64,000 nucleotides of DNA. Source: Dipteris shenzhenensis. Lineage: Eukaryota; Polypodiophyta; Polypodiopsida; Gleicheniales. Positions 23,241 through 33,354 of this stretch are shown here, piece after piece. The stretch lies in assembly GCA_047967505.1 (NCBI GenBank), contig CM106540.1. One strand, 5' to 3'. The translations under genes were made by a program, and so were the position numbers. Under the pieces are notes generated by a model. It saw only the letters and a program-made list of their open reading frames with translations. It made no database searches and was not told the DNA's origin. Within the stretch, counting starts at the first letter, position 1; each line of letters opens with the position of its first letter.

Positions 23241-23796
23241 ATAAGAGGGAGAAGTGTGCTCCTATAAGAGGGACCATAAAATAGTGGGTTCTCCCTAACT
23301 TACCATCATTATCTCATGAAATAAAATCTAGAACTCCGATACCAATGTAAGAGGGAGAAGCACTAAATCCTATTGTTGAATGCAAGAGATAGAAACTGAG
23401 AGATGAAAACACTCATAAACTTATGTAAAATTGTGAGGTGAGTGTGAAAGACTGAGGGGGAGATGTAAGGGAGCTCTGAAGAGAAACATGAGTGAATAAC
23501 TGTATGTCCATTAGGGTTGAAGACAACTAAAAGAATGGGTATTGTATGGAGGGGTAAAGCCTCACTGTAGAGGAGTAGAAGTGGGCTACCCTGATGCTAC
23601 AACTATCCTGATGAGTTGGTCCTAGAAGATGTCCTATAGGCACCAAGGATGGAGTGAATCTATTGCCCCTTGATCGTGGCCTAATCTTAGCTACAAAACA
23701 CTACTATTGGCTGCACTCTTCAACCTTGTAAGTGAATGAGGAATGAGATCAAGCCTTTTATAGGCCCCCTTGGGCCTTAAAATGACTAACCAAGAA
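22991..23796 (-). repeat. PPR-derived tandem repeat, unit 1 (~806 bp)
   Basis: The phrase gttgtaaaaagttctagagaagaaagctcc starts near 22,991 and returns near 23,797. Unit 2 runs from there to about 27,190, split by Copia-B. Each unit starts, on the minus strand, with a degenerate PPR coding fragment and continues into about 550 bp of non-coding sequence. Confidence 0.85.
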
Positions 23797-23989
23797 GTTG
23801 TAAAAAGTTGTAGAGAAGAAAGCTCCTCAAGCATGCATTGTGCTTTTTTCAGGGCTTTGCACTTGGCATAGATGCCCTTGTGAGAATTGAATAGCACAAA
23901 ATTATCTTGCAGTGCTCCTACACTACCACATGTTTTCAAGATGCAAGCACAAATCATTGGATTTGGAGTATGCCTTTATGCTGCATGCA
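23691..23989 (-). pseudogene. PPR fragment in tandem unit 2, cut by Copia-B
   Basis: The frame reads ICACILKTCGSVGALQDN, YAKCKALKKAQCMLEELSSL and TTSWLVI, typical PPR helix pairs. Upstream sequence of the same fragment (with the QGEDA-like segment) resumes at 26,596 beyond Copia-B. PPR proteins bind organellar RNA base by base; this piece is only about 90 codons and is a relic. The same frame is open in arm 2 (51,023-51,289). Confidence 0.6.
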
Positions 23990-23994
23990 TCCTC

Positions 23995-24291
23995 TGATGG
24001 GATATCTCAAGGTGTATGCCTGAGGCACACCTTGGTTTCTATGTGTGAGTGCCAGAGGCACAGTTAGGTGCCCACAAGCACAGTTAGGTGGTGGAGAGCC
24101 ACATAGGATGATTGAGAGAATCTAGGAGCAGATTGAGGAGATGATTGTGGAGCTCTGAAGTCATCAGTGATGTCAGTGAGCATGTATGAGGTGCCTACTT
24201 AAGGACCTCACTCTTCTTCATTCCATAATGCAAGTAATGCAAGTATTCTGAGTTTGTGTCCACTCTTTGCTTTCCTTTCAGCTTACCAACA
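23995..24291 (+). repeat. Copia-B 5' LTR
   Basis: 297 bp, TGATGGGATATC...TTACCAACA. The following tggtatcagagccc (24,292-24,305) is the primer-binding site for initiator tRNA-Met. Confidence 0.95.
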
Positions 24292-25137
24292 TGGTATCAG
24301 AGCCCTTTGATCCCCCTTGAGCCCATTTCTGCCACATCATCATCATCTTCTTCTTCTCCATTTTCCTCCTTCCCAAAATCTTTGAGAGCTTGGTTCTCTG
24401 CCTACAAACAACCATTGCCCAAACCCTCTGAGCTAGAAACTCCTCTAGTATGGGCAAACTTCCACCTGCAAGCAATTGAGAAAAAAACGTCTCTGTTGGC
24501 TGCCATTCTCCAAACAGCGAATTTCTTCTATTGCTCAATACTCCCTGCCTGCTCCGCCATTGCCTGAGCCCTCTTAGGAGTAGATGGGCGACCTCAAGAT
24601 GAAGATTTTGAGCCATTTTTCAGGTCATTTGGTTCAGTAACAAAGGAGAAATCGACAAAAATCAGGTTTAGACTGTAGCAACTCCCCCGGGCAAAAGTGC
24701 GCACCATTTCGTCCAACCTCTGTGCTGGACCCTCTCTGGTATATGAGCTTTCTTTTGCTTCAAAAAGCCCTCTTTTCCTTGCTTTGAAGAGTGAGCTACA
24801 AGCCCTCCAAGTTCAGCCTTTTGGTTTTGACAGTTTTGGACAAGTTTTTGAAGATGATGCTACATAAAATGCTACTCTAGCATTTCTGGTTTTTTGAATC
24901 TTTCAATAACTTCAGTACAAGTGTGGCTTCAATTTTGTTTTGAATTGCTAGACCTGGTTTTGATTGGAAAGTATTCATTTTAGCCACTTCTATGAAGCAT
25001 GTAAGAAGAAGCATCATTGATTGAATATTGGTCACTAGTCTTTGCTACATCAAGTGCTCATATTTTGGAAGTTTTTCAGTTATTTTTTGCCTTGTAAGAG
25101 AGAAAGACACTGCCCAATATCTGGGTTAGACCCTCTC

Positions 25138-25951
25138 ATGGCTACCCTATTGAATCTAGAGAAGTTCAATGGAAAGGGCTTCCACACATGGCAGATGAAG
25201 GTGAAATTTGCATTGATGGGGACTTGTCAAACCTACTACCGCTTCTTCTACGGCCTCTAATGCTGGAGAATCCTCAACTCTGACACGACCGGCAAGGGAT
25301 CCAGCTAGAGAAGAAAAAGCATATGGTATCATTGCTCTTGCTTTAGGAGATGATTATATTCACCATATCTCTGACTTGGAGTCTCCTTCAGAAGCTTGGC
25401 AGAAGCTTGACATGATTTTTGGTGCTAGCTCTCACATCTCTAAACTATCACTTAAAATCTCTTTCTTTGAATTGAATATGGCTAGTGGTACTACTTTGGC
25501 AGCTCATGTCAACTATATGCGGAGTCTTATGACTCAACTTGCTTCTATCAACTCTCCTATTACTCTAGATGATGCTATGGCAGTGTTACTTAAGAGTATG
25601 CCTGAAGATTATGATCACATAGTTAGCACTTTGAAAAATCTTCCTAATCCTAATCTTGAAGGTATTATCTCTACTCTCCAAGAAGAAGAAAGGCATATGG
25701 AGCTCAAGAAAGGCAATGACACTGTTTATGTTGTACAAGTCCAGAAGAGCAAGTATACCCCTTGCAATCACTGTGGAAAGACAAATCACCTTTCAAAGGA
25801 CTGCTTCAAAATTAATCCATGCAAGCACTGTGGCAAGAACAACCATAATGAGAAGTTTTGCAGAGCCAAAGCAAAGATAGAAAATGCAAATCTACTTTCA
25901 GTTGAAGAGCCTCCACAAGATGAGGCATCCCATGAAGATTATGCATTTTAA
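25138..25951 (+). pseudogene. Copia-B gag (one frameshift)
   Basis: Starts MATLLNLEKFNGKGFHTWQM, the usual Copia gag opening. It shifts frame near 25,218 (GLVKPTTASS continues in the +1 frame), then runs through YGIIALALGDDYIHHI, SEAWQKLD and SLMTQLASI of the UBN2-type gag region to two CCHC knuckles, CNHCGKTNHLSKDC and CKHCGKNNHNEKFC (about 25,765-25,862). Gag forms the particle and its knuckles bind element RNA. The frameshift falls in a short spacer, so it may be recent decay. The C-terminus ends in an acidic tail without entering a protease. Confidence 0.8.
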
Positions 25952-26298
25952 ATCATCTCTATGTATGCTCCAGATCTCTCTTTTTATGTCAAGGTACTCA
26001 GCCTCGATAGTCCTCCAAAATGAATGAAAACACCTCTGGTCACCTTATGATGTAGGCCATGTGTATGTTTTGCTCCATGGTACCTCCTGCAGACATTGTG
26101 TGCATGTACATGCAGGGGAGATAACCATTGGAAGGTCTTTTTGTATCCCTTTTGTTTACCTTACACCCACCAAGGGAACCCTTGCTAGCATGAGAACCTA
26201 GCCATAGATTTATCCTTGACCACCATGAGATGGCATGAGAAACTATGAGACTAGATGTATCCTTGACATAGCCTGAGGCATTCCCTTGAGGGGGGGTT

Positions 26299-26595
26299 TG
26301 ATGGGATATCTCAAGGTGTATGCCTCAGGCACACCTTGGTTTCTATGTGTGAGTGCTAGAGGCATAGTTAGGTGCCCACAAGCACAGTTAGGTGGTGGAG
26401 AGCCACATAGGATGATTGAGAGAATCTAGGAGCAAATTGAGGAGATGATTGTGGAGCTCTGAAGTCATCAATGATGTCAGTGAGCATGTATGAGGTGCCT
26501 ACTTAAGGACCTCACTCTTCTTCATTCCATAATGCAAGTAATGCAAGTATTCTGAGTTTGTGTCCACTCTTTGCTTTCCTTTCAGATTACCAACA
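26299..26595 (+). repeat. Copia-B 3' LTR
   Basis: 297 bp, preceded by ccttgagggggggttt, which serves as the polypurine tract. It differs from the 5' LTR at a handful of bases (for example cctcagg for cctgagg, gattacc for gcttacc). Confidence 0.95.
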
Positions 26596-27479
26596 TCCTC
26601 ACCTTGCCCTACACTGCATATCATGCAATCAATGTGCTCCTCTAATAAGAGGGAGAAGTGTGCTCCTATAAGAGGGACCATAAAATAGTGGGTTGTCCCT
26701 AACTTACCCTCATTATCTCATGAAATAAAATCTAGAACTCTGATACCAATGTAAGATGGAGAAGCACTAAATCCTATTGTTGAATGCAAGAGATAGAAAC
26801 TGAGAGATGAAAACACTCATAAACTTATGTAAAATTGTGAGGTGAGTGTGAAAGATTGAGGGGGAGATGTAAGGGAGCTCTGAAGAGAAACATGAGTGAA
26901 TAACTATATGCCCATTAGGGTTGAAGATAGCTAAAAGAATAGGTATTGTATGGAGGGGTAAAGCCTCACTGCAGAGGAGTAGAAGTGGGCTGCCTTGATG
27001 CTACAACTATCCCGATGAATCGGTCCTGAAAGATGTCCTATAGGCACCAAGGATGGAGTGGATCTATTGCCCCTTGATCATGGCCTAATCTTAGTTGCAA
27101 AATACTACTATTGGCTGCACTCTTCAACCTTGTAAGTGAATGAGGAATGAGGCCAAGGGGGTTGCCTTTCACAAGGCCCCTTGGGCCTTAAAATGATTGA
27201 CCGGGGGAAGCCTATGGACTTACCCCTAGGTAGATTTGTCCCAATCAAGTTGGTTGAGCTGTTTCAATCATTGAATAACACATGGCAATCTACTGAAATG
27301 GATGTTGTGCACTGATGTGGCATATTTTGTACGGCTCTCTACTGTCATGGTTGCTTGCATGGTAGCTAACATGGCTACTTGCATGGCAGCATGCATTGGT
27401 TGTGCTATATACAACCATGGTCTATGCAGATGCCCATGATGGCTTTAAGGGAGACACACCCCAGCTCATGAATCCAATA

Positions 27480-28030
27480 TTTTTTTACCAAATCATTGTG
27501 CATGTCCGCAGGATCACTGCCCAACAAAATAGCAAGCATAGGTCACAATGTTTATAGGGACCATGCTGCATGCATCCTCACCTTGGCCTTGCTTTGCATG
27601 TCCTGTAATCAATGTGCTCCAAGAGACAATAGCCTGAGAAGGAAGCTCCTCAAGCACGCACTGTGTTTTGCTAAAGGAATGCACTTGACATAAAGGATGA
27701 AAAGAGCACCACCTAGCACAAAATTATTTGATAGTCTCTCCTACATAACTTGCGATAAATGCATTCCAAGAGAAGATATCTTGATAAGGGAGCACGCATT
27801 GTGCTCTAGCAAAGCACCATATTTGATATACATATCCATAGGCACATCGTCTACTAGCACATATATTTGCTCGTGCCGCTCGTACAACAACATGATAGGC
27901 TTTCAAGATGTAAGCATAGATTACCACATTTGGATGGATACACTCATGCATCATGCATCCTTATCCCTACCATGTTGTACATATACTTCAATCAATGCAC
28001 GCCAAGAGAAAATGCCCCAAGAAGAAACAT
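27480..28030 (-). pseudogene. PPR gene fragment
   Basis: Minus-strand pieces read FSWRALIEVYVQHGRDKDA (about 28,000), HPNVVIYAYILKAY, DIFSWNAFIASYV and, after a stop and frame change, VLEELPSQAIVSWSTLITGH with KQGQGEDA (about 27,640-27,560). These are successive PPR motifs of the P-L-S kind. The alternation of 'VSW..LI..Y' and 'PNVV.YA.ILKA' is what suggested a fern-like source. Stops and frameshifts make it a relic; no DYW deaminase domain is seen. Confidence 0.65.
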
Positions 28031-28228
28031 ACTTATGGTATGAATCTTTGTCTCACTCACTTCCTCACTACTTCCATTGTGCTCCCTCCCTCTCTCTTTC
28101 TCTTTATATCTTGCACTCTTTCAAGGTGGCACATGCATAGCTCCGCATCTAAAGGGCCAGCCTCATGTTGCATGCATTCAAAATAGGCTGAGAGGGAGAG
28201 AGTGAGTGAGTGAGTGTGTGTGTTGGTA

Positions 28229-28555
28229 TGGATAAATTTGACCAAAGTAAAAGGCATAAATATGTGTGTGTGCTTGTATGTGTGGCAATAGTATAATAAA
28301 ATATGGTGTGCATAAGGCCCAGGGTTGAGGTGGTAGGGCATGACCATGTGCCACCCTTCCATGTAAGAGGACCCATAAGGTGTGTTGTACATAATCCATG
28401 GTAGTAATAACATAAAATGATAAGGTGGCATGGGTCCTCCATGCACCACCCCTCCACCTAGGCAGTCCCACGCCTGCATTTAGTGAGATATGGCCCAAGG
28501 ACCATGGGAGAAGTAAAATAAAATAGGTGGAGATGGATATTATATTGGGGTCGGA
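28229..28555 (+). repeat. Partial Ty3/Gypsy LTR (left part)
   Basis: Starts tggataaatttgacc and matches the Gypsy 3' LTR from 35,756 to about 36,030, apart from about 46 bp (28,315-28,361) missing in the right copy. It breaks off at ttatattgg where Copia-C sequence begins. It is most simply the U3 part of the Gypsy 5' LTR. Confidence 0.75.
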
Positions 28556-28678
28556 AATAGGCCACCGACCACACGATAGAACCGTGGCACAAAATAGAGC
28601 AACTAACCTACAGTCTCTATTCGTAGAGTTAGCTAGTTCCCGCATAGTTACACGAGAGTGGAGCATTGATATCTAACA
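28556..28678 (-). repeat. Copia-C 3' LTR, truncated
   Basis: About 123 bp matching the inner end of the right LTR (caccg.ccacacgatagaacc and gagcattgatatcta), ending ctaaca. It is followed by ccccccctc, the complement of the polypurine tract. Confidence 0.8.
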
Positions 28679-28708
28679 CCCCCCCTCAATGTCCACCCGC
28701 AAGTGAAC

Positions 28709-31700
28709 TTACTTTTTCGGACCAATGCCAAGTGGATGAAGATGCCTCTCCAGCAAGTCTCTTCCAAGAGCCTTCGTGAAGATGTCCACAGCATTCTCTG
28801 TAGTCGGACAGTACACCAAGTCGACCTCTCCATCCATGATGAGCTCACGTACAAAGTGATATTGAATCTCAATGTGTTTTGTGCGAGCGTGCAACACAAG
28901 GTTCTTTGCAATTGCCATGCAACTCTGATTGTCACATGATAACTGCATAGGCTTGTTCTGCACTACACCCATGTCCCCCAAAATCCTCCTCGCCTCGTAA
29001 GAAGCAAAGCATGCTAATTTGTACTCGACCTTGGTAGAAGAAAGAGCAACTATAGGTTGCTTCTTGCTGACCCATGACACAGCTCTAGATCCAAGTGAGA
29101 AACAGTAACCTGTCACTGATCTCCTGCTGTCCATGTCTCCTGCCCAATTCGAGTCATAAAATCCGGTCAAGATGTTGCCCTTGGTATAGGTGATGCCATA
29201 ATCAAGTGTGCCTTTAATGTATTTCAACACCCGCATCCCTGCCCTCCAATGGTTCTCCTGGGGCTTATTGGAAAACTTGCTTAGTACACCAGTCGCAAAG
29301 CTGATGTCCGGCCGCGTGTTCCACAGCTAAATCAAACTGCCCACAAGTCTTCTGTACTTCGCTTCGTCCACCAGTGGTGATGAATCCTCGTTTGAGAGCT
29401 CCATGTCATCCTCCGTAGGGGTACCAACTGTCTTGCACTCAGCCATGCCAAATGCCTTCAGTATCTCTCCAGCATACTTCAGCAGTGAAATGAAGATCTG
29501 AGTCGGCTCTTGCCAAACTTCAATCCCCAAATAGAAATGCATCACTCCGAGGTCTGTCATTTCAAACTCTCTTCCTAGCAAATGCTTTGTCTGCGAGATC
29601 TTCTCTTCATGGTTCCCTGTTATGACAAGGTCGTCCACACTCGTGGGACCTATTTCAGCCCCTAAAGTGCCTTCTTCAGTTTACAGACTTTACCTTTTGA
29701 ACCGGGGATTACAAAACCTGGTGGTTGTTCCACGTATACCTCCTCCTTGAGATCTCCATTTAGAAAGGCAGATTTTACATCCAACTGAAACACGGGCCAA
29801 CTTCCCTCTGCTGCTAAAGTCAAAACACTGCGAATTGTGGTTAGTCGAGCTATGGGAGCAAAAGTATCCTGATAATCAAAACCATGTACTTGTGCGAATC
29901 CTTTGCCACGAGCTGAGCCTTGTACTTATCCAATGTGCCGTCAGACTTGTACTTGATCTTGTACACCCACTTGGTGCGGATTACCTTGCATTTTGGTGGT
30001 CGATCCACAAGGTCCCAAGTGTTGTTCTTCATTATGGAGCCATACTCTGACTGCATAGCCTCCATCCACCTATCATCACCCTGTGCCTCTTCAAGACACT
30101 TGGGTTCATCAGCACGGATCACCTCTGTCATCAAAGCGTAGTTGACCAAGTGTTCATGCGCCCTTCTTTGCTCCTCTAATCTCTTGGACTGGCGGTGTTC
30201 GGATGGTTCCTCGTCAATGGCTAGAGGTTCTCTGCCGTCCAAAAGATGCTTTACCCACTTCGGGAATGGCCGTTGCCGTTGTGGTTCTGCAGGCTCTTCT
30301 TCATCTTCTTTATCTTGAATCCTCCCAAGCACTGTTGGGGGAGTTCGGTCTACTGTTGGTGGTGGTACTGGATGGATATCCTGGTCCTGGTTGTCTAGGA
30401 AGGAAGCATTCTCCTCCAATTGATGTGGCTGTTCTGAGAAGACCACATCGCGACTTACTATTACCTTCTTGGTAATAGGGTTATAGAGATAGTAACCCTT
30501 CGCCTCTTCACTGTAGCCCAAGAAAATACACTTCTGGCACTTCGATTCCCATTTGGTCCTGTTAGCATCAGGGACATGCACAAAACACTCACATCCAAAA
30601 ACTCTAAAATGTGCAGCTGAAGGTTTGTTACTAGAAAAGGCCTGTAGTGGAGTCATCCCATTCACAGCCTTCTTGTAGCTACGATTCAGAATGTAAACTG
30701 CCGTGTTACATGCTTCAGCCCAGAAAATGCTTTGGCAAATCTTTCCCTTTCATCATACTCCTACACATTTTACAGATGACGCGCATCTTGCATTCTGCTA
30801 CTCCATTTTGCTGTGATGTATGTGGTGGGGGTTTCTACCTCTTGATCCCGTGACTTTTGCAGTAACTTTTGAATTCAGTTGATGTGAACTCTCCACCTCT
30901 GTTTGATCTCAATTTCTTCATCTTCCTCCCCGATTCTTTCTCAACCATTACATGCCATTCCTTGAACCTACTAAAAGCCTCGTCTTTTGTCTTCAAGAAG
31001 TATATCCATATCCTTCTACTGTAGTCGTCGATCAGTGTTATGAAGTAGTAGGAACCACCCAAAGCTTCCGTCTCCATCTTTCTGCAGAGGTCCGTGTGAA
31101 AGAGCTCTAGAGGAGCCTTTGCCCTGCTGGCCTCTTTAGGAAAGGGCTGCCGATGCTGCTTGCCCATCGTGCAAGCTTCACATACATTGGGCAGATCTGT
31201 AATTTCTGGTAGTCATTCCACTTTTATGCATCTCCTTTAAAGAACTAAGGTTTAGATGACCAAACCTCTCATGCCACAACTTAGTGTTCTTCACATCAGC
31301 TGGAGCACTGAAAGCTGAGAGTTCGTAGATGTTGCTGCATCGTGTACCTTTACCAACGACCTTCCCTTGAAGATCCAGAATCTGTGCACCATTCTTATCG
31401 AATTGAACTTTGAGGTCCTGATCCGTGATCACAGAAACAGACAAGAAGTTCCTCTTGATATCTGGCACATAAAGAACATCGGACAACTGTTTTACAACTC
31501 CATCTGACTTGAGAGCAATCGTACCTTTTTCTTTTGCTGGACATTTTGCATCATTGCCGACTACTACCAGGATGTCATTCCCTACTGGCTGTAGAGAGGT
31601 ATACCAATCCTTCCGACTGGTCATGTGGCGCAATGCACCACTGTCAATGATCCAAGGTTCATCCGCAGGTACATGAACTGCCTCTGTGCAAATCTCCTCA

Positions 31701-32560
31701 ATTGCTATGAACATCTCTACTGGTACTACCTGCGTGCTATTGCTGGACTCTTTCTTTACTCCGTTCTTCTCATCTGCAATCTTCTTTCGGCACTCATTCT
31801 GCTTGTGCCCTGCCTTGTTGCAATAGAAGCACTTGATCTTCTTCTTTCTCTTTTTATCATCAGAAGAAGTTGGGTTACCAGAGTCCTTACCCTTACCTTT
31901 CTTTGATCCAACGTAGAAAGCCGAATCTTCTCCAGTCCTCGTCTTTTGACGCATCTCCTCCTCTAGAAGCATCGTGCTGAAATCCTCAAAGTTAAGGCGC
32001 AGATTTTTGTTCTGCGTATTCAGTGCTGTAACAAGACCATCGTACTTTGGTGGGAGAATCCATATGCACCTTCGTGCTAGATTCTCGTTGGTGATGGAGA
32101 TGCCAATCGCAGTCATCTGATCATGTAGATTCTTCACCCTGGTGATGAACTTCTCTGCTGCTTCAGACTCAGATAGTTTCTCGTTCGCGAGTTGTCTCCA
32201 GATTCTAAATTCACGTCTGATTCGTGGTCTCGTACTGATTTTTCAAGACTGTCCATGCCTCCTCCGCTGTGGTGACATGTTGAATTAACACCATGACGGA
32301 ATCACTTACACTGCAGACAATAGAACACAACACATCTACATTTCTTCTTGTCCATGCGAGAATCTCATTCGCAGTTGGTACTATCTATTGTCCTGCATTG
32401 GCTAGATCCGGGCAACCGGCTTCACGTCCACCCCAGTAGCAGTGTCCCAAAGCTCGTATGCACTTAGGATGGTCTTTATCTTGAACTTCTAAAGTGGATA
32501 GTTAGAGCCATCCAACTTTTCGCTTTCGCCGAACGGTGGGATTCACAGTCTTGCGGGCTG
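28709..32560 (-). pseudogene. Copia-C gag-pol with deleted reverse-transcriptase core
   Basis: From high to low coordinates: gag (LDGSNYPL near 32,510, KNLHDQM at 32,137), CCHC knuckle CFYCNKAGHKQNEC (about 31,830), protease WIIDSGALRHMTS (about 31,640), LWHERFGHLNLSSLKEMH, and integrase with HTDLC, RSNRGGEFTS and a break at 30,835. RT then runs from MNGMTPLQAFSSNKPS to VYKIKYKSDGTLDKYKAQLV, shifts frame near 29,900, and continues with FQLDVKSAFLNGDLKEEVYV. At about 29,640 the frame jumps from KKAL.GLK.VPR to VDDLVITGN: about 70 residues including the start of the YVDD box are missing. RNase H follows with NWAGDMDSRRSVTGY, and the gene ends at IFTKALGRDLLERHL. In the integrase the usual RSDNGGE reads RSNRGGE, so a catalytic Asp is lost. 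Confidence 0.88.
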
Positions 32561-32888
32561 GGCCATCTCTCACAATCTGCTCACAAACAGAAACACACTA
32601 CCAAATCTTCTTGCCAGAGCCCAAGCTCTGATACCATGTAAGAAAACAATACAACGTCTATGCTCAATAGATAATAGGATCTCGTATGCAAGAGAGAAAA
32701 ACAGATAGTATGGAGAATCAAAAATTTGATTACTATAGAACTCATACAATAGATGGCGATGCCTCCCATCCGTGCACTCCTGTGAAAGAAGCTTCGATGG
32801 CGTGCTAGAAATAGTAGGGGACGGAGGCTGGATGCTAAGGAATCAGGGTTGTTGTAGCCAATGATGAAATGGGCTTCACAGGCTTGCT

Positions 32889-32897
32889 CTTATATAG
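32889..32897 (-). promoter_or_regulatory. Copia-C LTR TATA box
   Basis: On the element's strand ctatataag occurs in the middle of the LTR, a suitable place for transcription start of the element RNA. Confidence 0.5.
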
Positions 32898-33031
32898 CCA
32901 CTAGTCGTAGTCAGTTAGAACCAATTTGGTGACCGAGCCAGTCCGCCCAAAACAGTCGACTAGGGCGAGGCCACCGGCCACACGATAGAACCGTGGCACA
33001 AAATAGAGCAACTAACCTACAGTCTCCGTTC

Positions 33032-33299
33032 GGCCCAGAGCCATCCGGGATCATCTGAGGCTCCAAATGGGCCCTACAACATGAGTGTGGGCTGCCCTGG
33101 GAATGCTCCATCTACCCTCAGTGCGGTCAGTCATGGGATGCCTTCCCGCACTTACATGTAGCCTAGTTGGTAGTGTACCAACTCTATGTGAAGCCGTCCA
33201 GCCATCAAGCCACACATGGCCCCCATCTGGTGTCCAAACTAGGACCTACCAGATAACCGAGCTACTCAAATGCCTTCTCCTCATATGGGGGGCTTACAA
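33032..33299. other. 268-bp insertion in the Copia-C LTR, SINE-like A box
   Basis: The insert interrupts acagtctc.gttc / gtagagttag. It includes gtagcctagttggtagtgt, which resembles the tRNA-type RNA polymerase III A box (TRGCNNAGTNGG). No good B box follows, and no target duplication or A-rich tail is clear. A similar phrase occurs near 41,208. It could equally be an old deletion in the left LTR. Confidence 0.3.
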
Positions 33300-33354
33300 G
33301 TAGAGTTAGCTGGTTCTCGCATAGTCGAGAGGGGAGCATTGATATCTAGAGGGA

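Larger units (their letters stand above)
10817..24332 (+). repeat. Arm 1 of a ~13.4-kb inverted duplication
   Basis: This arm is the reverse complement of 50,648-64,000, except that 18,838-22,856 appears in direct orientation in the partner. Paired coordinates sum to 74,980 for the inner part (24,332 with 50,648; 22,853 with 52,127) and to about 74,817 for the outer part (18,753 with 56,064; 10,854 with 63,963). It contains Copia-1, a Helitron remnant, microsatellites, a PPR-derived repeat and the first LTR of Copia-B. Arm 1 keeps Helitron coding continuity across 18,754-18,837, so it holds the older order. Confidence 0.92.
23995..26595 (+). mobile_element. Copia-B: short gag-only LTR retrotransposon
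   Basis: Two 297-bp LTRs (23,995-24,291 and 26,299-26,595) start TGATGGG and end CCAACA, flanked by a perfect 5-bp target duplication TCCTC (23,990-23,994 and 26,596-26,600). An initiator tRNA-Met primer site follows the left LTR and a G-run precedes the right one. The 2.0-kb interior holds only a gag region with two zinc knuckles; no protease, integrase, reverse transcriptase or RNase H is present. This is the layout of non-autonomous terminal-repeat elements that keep only gag (TR-GAG type). The LTRs differ at only a few positions, so it is young. Its first 338 bp only (LTR plus 41 bp) are present in arm 2. Confidence 0.92.
23797..27190 (-). repeat. PPR-derived tandem repeat, unit 2, interrupted by Copia-B
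   Basis: Matches unit 1 at 23,797-23,994 and 26,596-27,190; the 2,601 bp between them are Copia-B. The resumed part carries the phrases tcataaacttatgtaaaattgtg and gccccttgatc as in unit 1. Confidence 0.85.
28556..33347 (-). mobile_element. Copia-C: truncated Ty1/Copia element inside the Gypsy element
   Basis: A minus-strand Copia with both LTRs damaged: the left (3') LTR has lost its outer part, and the right (5') LTR lacks the final aca and carries a 268-bp insertion. Gypsy sequence lies on both sides. Because no target duplication is found and Gypsy sequence between the LTR and reverse transcriptase is missing, a simple insertion is not enough; deletions at both edges are needed. Confidence 0.8.
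32637..33347 (-). repeat. Copia-C 5' LTR with internal insertion
   Basis: Begins tgtaagaaaac directly after the tRNA-Met primer-site complement gctctgatacca. Ends gatatcta without the last aca seen in the left LTR. Positions 33,032-33,299 have no counterpart in the left copy. Without that insert the LTR would be about 440 bp. Confidence 0.8.

Noticed and set aside
24256-24616. Opposed frames spanning the Copia-B LTR/leader boundary
   Set aside because: They start in the LTR and cross the primer-binding site, so they are not a gene.
28057-28666. Three overlapping minus-strand frames of 100-160 codons over the Gypsy LTR fragment
   Set aside because: They cross an LTR and a GT/GA-rich stretch and share Thr/His runs from the repeat; similar frames appear at the second LTR copy because the DNA is repeated.
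33085-33303. tRNA gene in the insert (A-box-like gtagcctagttggtagtgt)
   Set aside because: No cloverleaf can be drawn from the following bases: no matching acceptor stem, no GGTTCGAATCC-type B box.
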